Shown: positions 41,705 through 50,811 of the stretch, in pieces
Layout of the letters: every line of letters begins with the position of its first letter
How positions within the stretch are numbered: the first letter of the stretch is position 1
NCBI GenBank assembly: GCA_963775295.1
Contig: CAVZIK010000006.1
Location: 2,418,001 to 2,482,000 of the forward strand
From: JAMDEO01 sp963775295
Lineage (GTDB): Bacteria > Actinomycetota > Thermoleophilia > RBG-16-64-13
DNA length: 64,000 nt
Direction: 5' to 3'
Translations under genes and position numbers: made by a program
The notes under the pieces: model-generated
The model's database searches: none
What the model was told of the DNA's origin: nothing
Seen by the model: the letters and a program-made list of their open reading frames with translations, nothing else

Positions 41705-44244
41705 TCCTCGTATTCGGCTTCGGCGTCCGCGTACAGCGGCACGATGCTCGCCTCTATTTTAGCCGCTCCTTCCGTGGGCTGTTCCAGTCCCAGCTGCGAC
41801 AGGACCTCGCTGGCCCGCGCGAGGTCCTGCTCAGACAACACCACGTGGCCCTCACCCCAGGCAAGCTCGGCCGCGGCCCGATGAACCTCGCGGCCACTCG
41901 CGCCCCGCGTGAGGGCCCGATAGACACACACCATTGCAAACCGGGGATGCACCAAATACCTGAGCAGCTTTGCCGTTCTCTTTCTCTCCAGATCCCCGTA
42001 GAGAAGGTGCACCCGCACGCCCCCGTCGGCCAAACTCCGGATAAGAGCGCTGTGCTCCGGGCGATATGGGGGGTCAAGAACAACGGCGTGAGTGCGGGAT
42101 CTGGCAAGTGCAGGCTCTCTGATGGCGACATCCCACTCGGCGACCAGCACTCTCCGCCCGTTCGACAACACCGTGCTCGAGGGCCAACAACCCTTTGCAG
42201 CGCAATCGATCTCGCCGTCGGCGAGGTCGGCGAATGGGATGCGTGCAGCTAGGTCGGATAGAGTATGCGGAACTGAACACACAAGAAGGACCACCCGCTC
42301 GCCCGTGGCTAGCACCTGGCCCAAAGCTGCAGTCCGTCCCGCATCATCCCGTAGATCTCGAGTGGCAGCCACACGCAACTGCGTGTTCCGGGGCAGCGCT
42401 CGCTGCGACGGCTCTCGGGCCGCGGAGGGAGCACCTGCATGATCGGTTACAGCTGAGGGAAGCGCATCTTCTCGATGGGGACAGTCTGGGCCGCATCCGC
42501 GGGGCTGGTCGTCTTCCGTGACCGGTCCTCCAACATTCTCCAGCTGAAATTCGGGCTTCAGATTCCCCTGCCATTCGTTGTTGCGGAGCTGGACTCCCAG
42601 CGCCCTCCGCCTGGGGCTGTTCCTAAGAGATGTGAGTTTGTCGCCCAGCCCAAACCCGATTGCCCGCGCCCGCACACCCTCCACGTCGACCAGGCAACGA
42701 AGATGCCCCCCAGTGCGGGTCACCTCCGGCTGAGAAATCTCGGCGTCGACCACCACCAGTCTCGGCCGGGGGTTGCCGCTGCCGAACGGGCCCAGAGTTG
42801 CCAGTGCGGTCGCCGCGTCGGAATTTATGTCTTCCCCTCTGAGGATGGCGTCGGCCCTGTAGACCGGCAGAAGGTCCGAAGGTTTCAGCACACCGGCTGC
42901 GTGTTCCTCGATCGCCTTCTTGAAGCCGACGAAATTGTCCTCCGAAAGAGTGAGCCCCACCGCCATGGTGTGACCACCATAGACGGTCAGCCAATCAGCG
43001 CACTCGTTGAGTCCACAAACCAGATCGTAGGCCGAGATGCTCCGGCCCGATCCCTTCGCGATGCCGTCGCGAATACTGAGCAGGATCGCCGGGCGGCTGT
43101 ACCTCTCTACCAATCTTGAAGCCACGATGCCCACGACGCCCTCGTGCCACTCTCTGCCGCTCAAGACCAGGATAGACGGCAATTCGGACAAGCTGTCGGC
43201 CTGAGCCACAGCGTCCTCCAAAATCCGCCTCTCCACTTCCTGACGTTCGCCGTTGAGCTCGTGGAGTTTCTGCGAAATTTCGGCCGCCCTGCACTCGTTG
43301 TCGGTGAGTAGAAGATCGAGTGGCGGCGTGGCGTCCGCCAGTCTTCCCGCCGCGTTGAGCCGAGGCGCTATTCGAAACGCCACCGCCCCCGAGTCGACAC
43401 CCCCGGTGCAACTGGCTACCTTTGCCAAAGCCCGGAACCCGGTGCGCGCGCCAATTGCGATCAGTTTGAGCCCTTCTTTGACGTAATATCGGTTCTCCCC
43501 GAGCACCGGCGCCAAATCGGCTATGGTGCCTACGGCCACAAGATCCAGATACGCGTGCAACTGCTCCGGCACTTCTCGCGAAGGAACACCGTGCAGGCGC
43601 ACGTGAAGGGCATGTATGACCTTGAAGGCAAGGCCAACGCCACACAGGTCCGCTGTGGGATAATCTCCCACCGCCGAGTGGATGAGATGACAATCGGGCA
43701 GAACCGGCCCTGGTTCGTGATGATCCACCACGACTACCTCGAGCCCGAGTTCCCGGGCCCTCGCCACTTCTTCGGGATAGTTGACACCGCAATCCACGGT
43801 GATCAGCAACCCCGCACCTCCCGCGGCAATTCTCTCCACAGCACCCAGTGACAGACCGTAGCCGTCTGTGAAGCGGTTGGGAAGGTACCACTCAGCCTCT
43901 AGACCGAGATCGCGCAGGCCTAACACCATGAGAGCGGTGGCCGTAATACCGTCGGCGTCGTAGTCGCCGTGGATTATGACCCTGCCGCGGTTGGCTATGG
44001 CCGCGGCGATGGCGTCAACAGCGGCCTCCATGTGACCGAACAGGAAAGGATCGGGAACGACGTTGGCACACTCCAAGAAAGCCCTCGCATCCGCAGGCTC
44101 GCCGAAACCACGGGCGGCAAGGATGGTGGCCGCGACGAAAGGCAACCCGAGTTCGCGCGCCAGCCGCTCGGCCGCCGACCAAGAGTAGGGCGCTACACGC
44201 CATACGGTGTCGTTTTGAAAAGTCAGGGCTACCATCGTGACCAC
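41677..44244 (-). CDS. recJ: Single-stranded-DNA exonuclease RecJ, with C-terminal extension
   Basis: RecJ degrades single-stranded DNA 5'-3' in recombination and mismatch repair. The DHH core is clear: HGDYDADGITATALMVLGL (~residue 95), TVDCGVN, VVVDHHEPGPVLPDC and LNAAGRLADATPPLDLLL. DHHA1 contains GGHTMAVGLTL, and an OB-like domain follows at ~500-585. The 855 residues exceed the E. coli 577; the last ~270 form an extra region with VVLDPPYRPEHSALIRSL that resembles the extension in other Gram-positive RecJ proteins. Its function is unknown. Confidence 0.92.
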   Translation of the reverse strand: MVTMVALTFQNDTVWRVAPYSWSAAERLARELGLPFVAATILAARGFGEPADARAFLECANVVPDPFLFGHMEAAVDAIAAAIANRGRVIIHGDYDADGITATALMVLGLRDLGLEAEWYLPNRFTDGYGLSLGAVERIAAGGAGLLITVDCGVNYPEEVARARELGLEVVVVDHHEPGPVLPDCHLIHSAVGDYPTADLCGVGLAFKVIHALHVRLHGVPSREVPEQLHAYLDLVAVGTIADLAPVLGENRYYVKEGLKLIAIGARTGFRALAKVASCTGGVDSGAVAFRIAPRLNAAGRLADATPPLDLLLTDNECRAAEISQKLHELNGERQEVERRILEDAVAQADSLSELPSILVLSGREWHEGVVGIVASRLVERYSRPAILLSIRDGIAKGSGRSISAYDLVCGLNECADWLTVYGGHTMAVGLTLSEDNFVGFKKAIEEHAAGVLKPSDLLPVYRADAILRGEDINSDAATALATLGPFGSGNPRPRLVVVDAEISQPEVTRTGGHLRCLVDVEGVRARAIGFGLGDKLTSLRNSPRRRALGVQLRNNEWQGNLKPEFQLENVGGPVTEDDQPRGCGPDCPHREDALPSAVTDHAGAPSAAREPSQRALPRNTQLRVAATRDLRDDAGRTAALGQVLATGERVVLLVCSVPHTLSDLAARIPFADLADGEIDCAAKGCWPSSTVLSNGRRVLVAEWDVAIREPALARSRTHAVVLDPPYRPEHSALIRSLADGGVRVHLLYGDLERKRTAKLLRYLVHPRFAMVCVYRALTRGASGREVHRAAAELAWGEGHVVLSEQDLARASEVLSQLGLEQPTEGAAKIEASIVPLYADAEAEYEECSRLCRIL

Positions 44245-44296
44245 ACTATAGCTCCCGGAGCGGACGGTGAACGGGCCCCGACTCGAACCGGCGCCG

Positions 44297-45982
44297 TCAC
44301 AACCGCCCGGATCGGATGATTGCCCAGATCAGCCACGCACCGAAGAACAGCGAGCCGGCGAAGCCAGGAAGGCCCCAAACAGAGAGGCCGGCGACATGCG
44401 GTCCACCCTTGATCAGGATGGCCACGGCGGTGCTGGTCACTCCCAGGGCGATGCACACAAGAGCAACGACAAGCCTGTTCATGATCACGTCGAGCCGATG
44501 GATAACGTTCTCCAGTCCGGTGTGGCGAAACCCGATTTCCAATTCGCCCGCGCGCAGTTCTTCCAACAGGTGGTGGAACTGCAATGGATACGTTCTCAGG
44601 ACCTCAGCGTACTCCCCGGCCTTCCGACTCACCCGCTCGGCGACGCGCCTGGGGTCGAACTGCTCCCGCTTCAAGTCACTCGTGTAGCTCCCTGCCAACT
44701 CAAAGACGTTCAGATCTGGGAAGACACCGGTGACCACGCCCTCCATCGTCAGCATGGTCTTGTCGAGCAGCAGAAATCTGGCTGGCAACCGTAGCTTGAG
44801 CGAGTAGACAATGTCGAAAACCTGATGCAGCAGAGTCGTCACATCGACATTCGAAAGAGACCGACCAAAATACCGGCTAAAAGCATCCTCGATGGTCTGC
44901 GTGACCAATTCGTCAGCCGACGGGTTCCAGTGAACACCCAGTCGTTTTAGAGAACGCTTGATCCCTGAGATGTCCGAACCCATGACACGAAGAAAAAGTC
45001 GCACTCCTTCCTCAAGGTCGTCGCCTCGGAGGAAGCCGGCCAGACCGAAGTCGAACAAGCCTATCCGGCCCTCGCCTAGATAGACCACGTTCGCCGGATG
45101 CGGGTCTGCGTGGAAAAAACCGTCCTGAAAGACCTGTTTGAACCAGCAGTCGGCGACCGCGCGCGCAAGGAGCCGTCTCTCCTCCAGCGGAAGTTCCATG
45201 ATGGCCGGGCTGTTGAGCGTGGGCCCATCGAGACGCTCCATTGTCAACACTCTCGGGCTGCAATACGTCCAATACACACGCGGTATCGTTACGAGAGAAC
45301 TATTCCTAAAATTGACGGCGAAACGGTCCGCGTTCCGCGCCTCCAAGACGTAGTCCAACTCCCTGCTTATGGAGCGCCCGAATTCCTGTACAACCGCCAC
45401 GGGATCGAAGCCGAGGTCTACCCGCCCCTCGAGAAGCTCCGCGAACTGCATGAGCAGCTCGATGTCCTTGCGGATCTGGCGCGCAGCTTCAGGGCGTTGC
45501 ACCTTCACGATTACCCTTTGTCCACCCGGAAGGACCGCGCCGTAGACCTGACCGATTGACGCGGAAGCGAGGGGTTCAGTCTCGAAACTTTCAAAAGCCC
45601 GCTCGAGCGACAGGCCGAGATCCTCGACCACGACGTGCCCAGCCAGCTCAAACGGAACAGGCGTAACCCTGTCCTGCAGCTTCACCAATTCGACGACAAT
45701 GTCCGCCGGGACGATGTCCGGACGGGTGCTGAGAAGTTGACCAAACTTGACAAAGGTGGGCCCCAACTCGTCCAGCATCTCTCGTATGTGCCGGCCGCGT
45801 TGCGCCGGTGGCGCGGAACCCTTCCTCCGCCATCTGGGGATCAGGCCGAAAAGGTGGTGCCGTTCGAAGAAGTAGCCAAAACCGTGCCTAACCGCGACCT
45901 CGGAGATTTCGCGCATCCGTTCGAGGTTGCGGATGCGGGTTATGAAGCTGGGGTGCCTCAGTTGAGATGTGGGCAAGAACAC
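44297..45982 (-). CDS. ubiB: ABC1/UbiB-family atypical kinase
   Basis: This 561-residue protein is a member of the AarF/ABC1/UbiB family. The N-terminal HIREMLDELGPTFVKFGQLLSTRPD matches the KxGQ region, and ASIGQVYGAVLPGG contains the Ala-rich loop. VIVKVQRP carries the nucleotide-binding Lys, and DGFFHADPHPANVVYL is the catalytic/metal segment. Two C-terminal membrane helices (VALVCIALGVTSTAVAILI and FAGSLFFGAWLIWAII) are present. UbiB supports quinone synthesis in other bacteria, but the substrate here is unknown. It follows the phasin-like gene by 65 bases. Confidence 0.88.
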   Translation of the reverse strand: MFLPTSQLRHPSFITRIRNLERMREISEVAVRHGFGYFFERHHLFGLIPRWRRKGSAPPAQRGRHIREMLDELGPTFVKFGQLLSTRPDIVPADIVVELVKLQDRVTPVPFELAGHVVVEDLGLSLERAFESFETEPLASASIGQVYGAVLPGGQRVIVKVQRPEAARQIRKDIELLMQFAELLEGRVDLGFDPVAVVQEFGRSISRELDYVLEARNADRFAVNFRNSSLVTIPRVYWTYCSPRVLTMERLDGPTLNSPAIMELPLEERRLLARAVADCWFKQVFQDGFFHADPHPANVVYLGEGRIGLFDFGLAGFLRGDDLEEGVRLFLRVMGSDISGIKRSLKRLGVHWNPSADELVTQTIEDAFSRYFGRSLSNVDVTTLLHQVFDIVYSLKLRLPARFLLLDKTMLTMEGVVTGVFPDLNVFELAGSYTSDLKREQFDPRRVAERVSRKAGEYAEVLRTYPLQFHHLLEELRAGELEIGFRHTGLENVIHRLDVIMNRLVVALVCIALGVTSTAVAILIKGGPHVAGLSVWGLPGFAGSLFFGAWLIWAIIRSGRL

Positions 45983-46047
45983 CCCCCGGACCTATCGTTC
46001 AAGCCGCACGACGCCAACCGCGTTGAGCCGCGCAGCCCGGGAATCTC

Positions 46048-46458
46048 TTAGGAATCAGATCGCGAGCCGGATGCAGGAGAATTGCCATCCGTTACGGCTT
46101 CGAGCAAGCGAACGCGATGCTCCAACTGGCGTACGCGAAAGTCCACGTCCTCCAATTCTCTGCGCGTGGCTAAGCCCATGTCCCGGTATGCGCCGTGCAG
46201 GGACGAATCGGCCTTCTTGAGAGCCGAATGCGCCTCGGTCTTGCTGCGCGAAAGCAGACTGTCGACCATCTCCCGCCCTTCATCGCCGGTCAACTGACCG
46301 CGACGCACGAACTCCTCCACCAATCCCTGCAGACGATCCTTGGTAAGTGCAGCTGCTCCCACGCCAACCAAGAACGTGCGTTCGATCAGATCCCGGATAC
46401 CCTGAGCCGCAGATTGCTGTTGCTCCGAATCCGAATCTGGCGCGGACGTTTCGGGCAC
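46048..46458 (-). CDS. Phasin-like / helical coiled-coil protein
   Basis: This 136-residue protein is soluble and mostly helical. A GVGAAALTKDRLQGLVEEF segment (residues ~32-52) followed by a second helix (EGREMVDSLLSRSKTEAHSA) and a coiled coil (ELEDVDFRVRQLEHRVRLLE) resembles phasin/PhaF-type proteins often found beside UbiB-family genes. No catalytic motif is seen. Function is unknown. Confidence 0.7.
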   Translation of the reverse strand: MPETSAPDSDSEQQQSAAQGIRDLIERTFLVGVGAAALTKDRLQGLVEEFVRRGQLTGDEGREMVDSLLSRSKTEAHSALKKADSSLHGAYRDMGLATRRELEDVDFRVRQLEHRVRLLEAVTDGNSPASGSRSDS

Positions 46459-46470
46459 GACGTCCTCCTC

Positions 46471-47571
46471 TCAACGAGTTGTGCGCTTGGTTCCCTTCGC
46501 GACTGGTCGCTTGGAGGTCTTACCTTTCTTGGGCTTATGCGAAACCCGCGGCTGAACCGCCTTGGCCGACCCACTTGCGCCCGCGGCAGCAGTCTGGCCC
46601 TTGGATGCCCCCGTGACGATGGGCCGACCCTCGTCGGAATCGTCGACCTCGACAATGACCTGTCCCCCGGCCGCCGCGGCAGCTACGAGGCGTTTGCGAT
46701 ACCGGGGTTCCCGCTCTTTCCACAAGACCACCATCGCCGAAGCAACGAAGAAGGACGAATACGTGCCGGTGAGCACCCCGATAGTAAGAGCAAAAGCGAA
46801 GTCCTTCAGCGTCGGTCCGCCAAAGATGAGGATCGAAAGCAGCGGGAGAAGCAACGCGATCGTGGTGTTGATCGAGCGGATCATGGTCTGCCGGATGGAG
46901 AGATCGACCATGTCTCCGTAAGTTTCCTTCTTCATGAGAAGGGTGTTCTCCCTAATTCGGTCAAAAACGATAATGGTGTCGTGGACCGAGTACCCTAAAA
47001 TCGTGAGAATGGCCGCAACCGTCGCTGTGGTCACCAGTCGCTGGGTGACCGCGTAAATGCCGAGCGTCAGCCCCACGTCGTGGATAAGAGCCACTATCGC
47101 CGGGATCGCGAATTTGAATTCGAACCGGAAAGACAGGTAAGCGATGATGGCCACCACAGCTATGGCGATGGCGATAAACGCCCTGTTGGTGGTCTCCCTA
47201 CCGAAACTGCCCCCCACCGAGTCTACCGAGGTCGAGCCTTGGACCACACCGAACTGGGTGCTCAGGTCGTTCGTCACCGCGGTCTGCTCATCAGTGGTCA
47301 TTTCTTGCGCGGTGATCAAGAACGACGCAGCGCCGCTCGGCCCGGAGACGGACTGCACGACCGGGTCTTTCACACCTGCAGCGGTCACGATCGCGCGAAC
47401 CTGATCCACAGTGGCGGTCTTCTCGAGCGAGATCTGCATTCGCGTGCCGCCTCTGAAGTCGATGCCGAAATCCAGCCCGACTATGAACACCGTGATAAAG
47501 GCAAAGATGGTGACCGCCGAAAGCGCGCCCAGAAACCACCACTTATACCGCATCAAATGGAAGACCCTCAT
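46471..47571 (-). CDS. secF: Protein translocase subunit SecF
   Basis: SecF works with SecD to drive Sec-dependent export using the proton motive force. Visible features: first membrane helix (WWFLGALSAVTIFAFITVF), periplasmic GLDFGIDFRGGTRMQI, then helices with YLSFRFEFKFAIPAIVALIHD and TILGYSVHDTIIVFDRIREN. The length is 366 residues; the last ~90, after the final helix, form a basic Ala/Gly/Lys-rich tail. It overlaps secD by four bases. Confidence 0.95.
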   Translation of the reverse strand: MRVFHLMRYKWWFLGALSAVTIFAFITVFIVGLDFGIDFRGGTRMQISLEKTATVDQVRAIVTAAGVKDPVVQSVSGPSGAASFLITAQEMTTDEQTAVTNDLSTQFGVVQGSTSVDSVGGSFGRETTNRAFIAIAIAVVAIIAYLSFRFEFKFAIPAIVALIHDVGLTLGIYAVTQRLVTTATVAAILTILGYSVHDTIIVFDRIRENTLLMKKETYGDMVDLSIRQTMIRSINTTIALLLPLLSILIFGGPTLKDFAFALTIGVLTGTYSSFFVASAMVVLWKEREPRYRKRLVAAAAAGGQVIVEVDDSDEGRPIVTGASKGQTAAAGASGSAKAVQPRVSHKPKKGKTSKRPVAKGTKRTTR

Positions 47572-48989
47572 GCCTGGCCTCCCTTCTCCACGACAACCGT
47601 CCTCTTCTTAGGAACGTGCAAACCCAGTGCTTTTGGATGCCGGAACACGCTCCAACCGCTGAGCAAGCTGAGCATGGATCTCGTTACCACGACGGCCGTG
47701 AACATGGACAGCGCAACCCCCACTCCGAGGGTGAGAGCAAACCCTTTGATCCCCCCGGATGCGGCCCAGAAAAGGATCACAGCTGTGAGAATAGTGGTCA
47801 TGTTGCAGTCGAACACAGCCCGGAAAGCCTTTCGGAAGCCAGCGCTGGTGGCCGGGCCGATGGTCTTACCGTTGGCCACTTCGTCCCGCATTCGCGCGAA
47901 GATAAGCACGTTGGCGTCCACCGCCATTCCCAGAGTGAGGATCATGCCGGCAATGCCAGGCAAGGTCATGGTCACCCCGATGCCGTTGATGATCCCCAGA
48001 AAGAGAACTCCGTAGACAACCAAAGCGACGCTCGCAACCAATCCGAGCAGGCGGTAATACGCGATCATGAACACGATGATGAGAAGCAGGCCGATCACGC
48101 CGGCGAGCAGGGCTTGGTTCAACGCAGCCTTCCCAAGAGTAGCCCCGATCGAACTCTGGCTCACCGCCTTCAGTTCGATGGGGAGAGAACCGGTCTGCAG
48201 TACCAGAGCCAGGTTCCTGGCCTCATCCAAAGTGAATTTCCCCGTGATCTCCGCGCGCCCACCGTCGATCTGCTCCTTTACGGTCGGGGCAGATTCCACG
48301 GTACCGTCGAGGACGATGGCGAGCCGCTGGACCTCCCCGGTGACCTGTCCCGTTTCTGCCATCTTGCCGGTCACGGTTGAGAAGAGCTTGGCCCCCGCGT
48401 CGCTGAAGGTCATATCGACCTTGGGCTGGTTGTTCGTGTCATACCCCTGATCCGCACCGGTGAGCATGGCTCCGGTCAAAGCGGGGGGCGTCGTAACCAA
48501 GAACCATTGGTCGGACGAGTTTCCCCCGGCCGTCCCCCAATTGATAATAGTCTTGCCTTCGGGAAGCGTGTCGATGGAACTCACTCCGGCGGCCTTCAAA
48601 GCTTCCGCCTCGCTTGCGTACGGGGTACCGAACTGACTGACGTCATAAAACTCCAGCACGGCGGTCTTACCGATGACGGCGAGCGCCTCGTCCGGATTGT
48701 CGATACCTGGGAGCTGCACGCTTATCTTGGTCGTCCCCTGACGCTGGATCTCCGGCTCAGCGACCCCAAGCTTGTTCACCCGGTTTTGAATGATCTTGAC
48801 AGCCTGATTCATGCCGGCGTCGGTAACCGGGGCCTTGGTCGTGTTCTGCGCTTCCAGGATGACCGAGAGGCCTCCCTGGAGATCGAGCCCGAGATGGGTC
48901 TTCGAGAGAGGGAACGCAAAATAGATGGCGATACCCAGCAAGACGGCCACAAGCACCAGGATGCCGGCATCACGCTTTATTCTGGACAA
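47568..48989 (-). CDS. secD: Protein translocase subunit SecD
   Basis: SecD contains the six-helix RND-like core with a large periplasmic domain. Features are the first helix (AGILVLVAVLLGIAIYFAF), KTHLGLDLQGGLSVIL, the P1 region, and the helix block TLPGIAGMILTLGMAVDANV then LIFARMRDE. The length is 473 residues. It has a well-placed promoter of its own (49069-49097) and is coupled to secF. Confidence 0.95.
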   Translation of the reverse strand: MSRIKRDAGILVLVAVLLGIAIYFAFPLSKTHLGLDLQGGLSVILEAQNTTKAPVTDAGMNQAVKIIQNRVNKLGVAEPEIQRQGTTKISVQLPGIDNPDEALAVIGKTAVLEFYDVSQFGTPYASEAEALKAAGVSSIDTLPEGKTIINWGTAGGNSSDQWFLVTTPPALTGAMLTGADQGYDTNNQPKVDMTFSDAGAKLFSTVTGKMAETGQVTGEVQRLAIVLDGTVESAPTVKEQIDGGRAEITGKFTLDEARNLALVLQTGSLPIELKAVSQSSIGATLGKAALNQALLAGVIGLLLIIVFMIAYYRLLGLVASVALVVYGVLFLGIINGIGVTMTLPGIAGMILTLGMAVDANVLIFARMRDEVANGKTIGPATSAGFRKAFRAVFDCNMTTILTAVILFWAASGGIKGFALTLGVGVALSMFTAVVVTRSMLSLLSGWSVFRHPKALGLHVPKKRTVVVEKGGQA

Positions 48990-49068
48990 TAGCGCACCTT
49001 TCTGGGTATCGATACGGTACTAAAGCCACGCGGCGGAATTCGTCACCATCGCGGTGCCGCAGCAGTGC

Positions 49069-49097
49069 AGAATAGGACACCGGTTGACCCATGTCAA
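49069..49097 (-). promoter_or_regulatory. Promoter TTGACA-N17-TATTCT for secDF
   Basis: On the minus strand a perfect -35 TTGACA (49097-49092), a 17-base spacer and -10 TATTCT (49074-49069) lie ~75 bases before the secD start. A GTTGAC/GTCAAC inverted repeat (49083-49098) inside an outer CACCGG/CCGGTG pair (49078-49108) overlaps the -35 and spacer, suggesting an operator or an mRNA hairpin. Confidence 0.7.
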
Positions 49098-49145
49098 CGA
49101 CTCCGGTGCCATCCCTCCCGAGCGATCGCGTCGATTCCGACTCGG

Positions 49146-49598
49146 TTACTTTCTACGTCTGGAAATCCTTCCAACCACGCCATCAGCCTCGGTACCCGAC
49201 TCATCCTCGGCTTCTCCAGACGCGCCCGTGCCGTCTTCGGCGACATCCGCTTCCTCAGCCTCATTGGACTGGTCTTCAATCTCGAGGGTGGAGGCTTTGC
49301 CGCGCGGCTCCGGGGCGACAGCCCGAGCCTCTTGCTTATCCCTGATGATTTCAGCGACGGCCCGGCGGGAGATTTTGACGGTCACGCCTTTGGCGATCTC
49401 GACCACCACGATGGTGTCATCAACGCGCTTGACCGTGCCGTACATGCCTGAGGCAGTGACGATCTGGTCACCCTTCTTCAGCGCTGACAGCAGGGCTTGA
49501 TGCGCCCGACGCTGCCTCTGCTGCGGCCTGATGGCCATGAAGTAGAAGATTGCGATAAACGCGACCACATAGATAATGAGCATGAGTGAGCCGGACAA
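49146..49598 (-). CDS. yajC: Sec translocon accessory subunit YajC
   Basis: YajC associates with SecDF. The protein starts with one membrane helix (LMLIIYVVAFIAIFYFMAI) followed by the typical RPQQRQRRAHQALLSALKKGD and a beta-rich segment. The length of 150 residues includes an acidic C-terminal extension (EEADVAEDGTGASGEAEDES) beyond the usual ~100. It starts at a TTG with AGGAGG five bases upstream, between tgt and secD. Confidence 0.92.
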   Translation of the reverse strand: MSGSLMLIIYVVAFIAIFYFMAIRPQQRQRRAHQALLSALKKGDQIVTASGMYGTVKRVDDTIVVVEIAKGVTVKISRRAVAEIIRDKQEARAVAPEPRGKASTLEIEDQSNEAEEADVAEDGTGASGEAEDESGTEADGVVGRISRRRK

Positions 49599-49671
49599 AC
49601 TCTCCTCCTAACTTAGGAACCGCCCCCCACTTTTCATGCGGATGCGGAGCTTGCATACACGATTCTGCATC

Positions 49672-50811
49672 TTACCACGCAGGGGTCCAACTTCTCCTGA
49701 AGGACGCAAAACTACCCTCGCCGATAGAGGCTCTGGCCGCCCCTACCAGCCGCATCAGGAAGGTCAGATTGTGCTCGGTCAGAAGCATGAGCCCGAGAAT
49801 CTCCTTCTGCATCACGAAATGGCGGATGGCCCCTCGTGAAAAGCCCCGGCACGCCATGCACGGGCAGCCCTCTTCCAAGGGGCCCGTCGACAAAGCATGT
49901 TCGGCATTGCGCATGTTGAGCTTGCCTGCGCGGGTGAAGGCGGTACCCATACGGGCGGTGCGAGTGGGGAGGACGCAATCGAAGATATCCACCCCGCGCG
50001 CGATGACCTCGATGAGCCCCTCGGGGTCACCGATGCCCATGAAGTAGCGCAGCCGATCTTCAGGCAACAGCCCGGCCGTAAGTTCCGCGGTCTCCAACAT
50101 GGCTTGACGGTCTTCACCCACCGTGAGACCACCGATGGCGTACCCCGGAAAACCTATCGCCCTGAGTTGGTCGACACTCTCCCGGCGCAGTCCGGGATCG
50201 ACTCCACCCTGAACGATACCGAGGAGCATCTGCGGGCCGTCCGTTCCCTGCCCGCCGGCTTCCTGATGGGCGCGCTTGCAGCGCGCCGCCCACCGACCCG
50301 TCCTTCCCACGGCGTCGCGTACCTCGGCTGCGCTGGCACTCCCCGGAGGGCACTCGTCAAAGCACATGATGAAGTCGGAACCAAGACTCTGCTGCTCGGC
50401 GATAGCGCGTTCGGGGGTGAACATGTGCTTCGAACCGTCATATACCGACCGGAAGGCAACTCCGTCATCGTCTATACGGGCCGTGTCCCGCAGGCTGAAC
50501 ACCTGATACCCTCCGCTATCGGTGAGAATGGGCCCGTCCCACTGCATGAAAGTGTGAAGCCCTCCAAGCCCGCGGACGACGTCGCTGCCCGGTCGCAAAG
50601 CCAGATGATACGTATTGGCGAGGATGATCTGGGCGCCTGCTGCCTCCAGCCTCTCAGGCGAGATCGCCTTCACGGTGCCTTTCGTACCCACAGGCATGAA
50701 GCAGGGCGTCTTGACAACGCCGCGCGGCGTATGGAGCAGCCCAGCCCGGGCCTTGCCATCGCGGCTCGTCACCTCGAAAGGAAAATCGGGCAGGCCGTCC
50801 AGGTAAGTCAC
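49672..50811 (-). CDS. tgt: tRNA-guanine transglycosylase
   Basis: Tgt exchanges guanine-34 for preQ1 in tRNAs with GUN anticodons. Motifs are ILTDSGGYQVFSL (active Asp), GIVQGGVDPGLRRESVDQL, YAIGGLTVGE, DCVLPTRTARMGTAF (second Asp) and the zinc cluster CPCMAC. The length of 379 residues is complete. It overlaps queA by four bases and forms a queuosine unit with queA and queH. Confidence 0.96.
   Translation of the reverse strand: MTYLDGLPDFPFEVTSRDGKARAGLLHTPRGVVKTPCFMPVGTKGTVKAISPERLEAAGAQIILANTYHLALRPGSDVVRGLGGLHTFMQWDGPILTDSGGYQVFSLRDTARIDDDGVAFRSVYDGSKHMFTPERAIAEQQSLGSDFIMCFDECPPGSASAAEVRDAVGRTGRWAARCKRAHQEAGGQGTDGPQMLLGIVQGGVDPGLRRESVDQLRAIGFPGYAIGGLTVGEDRQAMLETAELTAGLLPEDRLRYFMGIGDPEGLIEVIARGVDIFDCVLPTRTARMGTAFTRAGKLNMRNAEHALSTGPLEEGCPCMACRGFSRGAIRHFVMQKEILGLMLLTEHNLTFLMRLVGAARASIGEGSFASFRRSWTPAW

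Noticed and set aside
43555..43851. Plus-strand frame inside recJ
   Set aside because: Antisense shadow without a start signal or homology.
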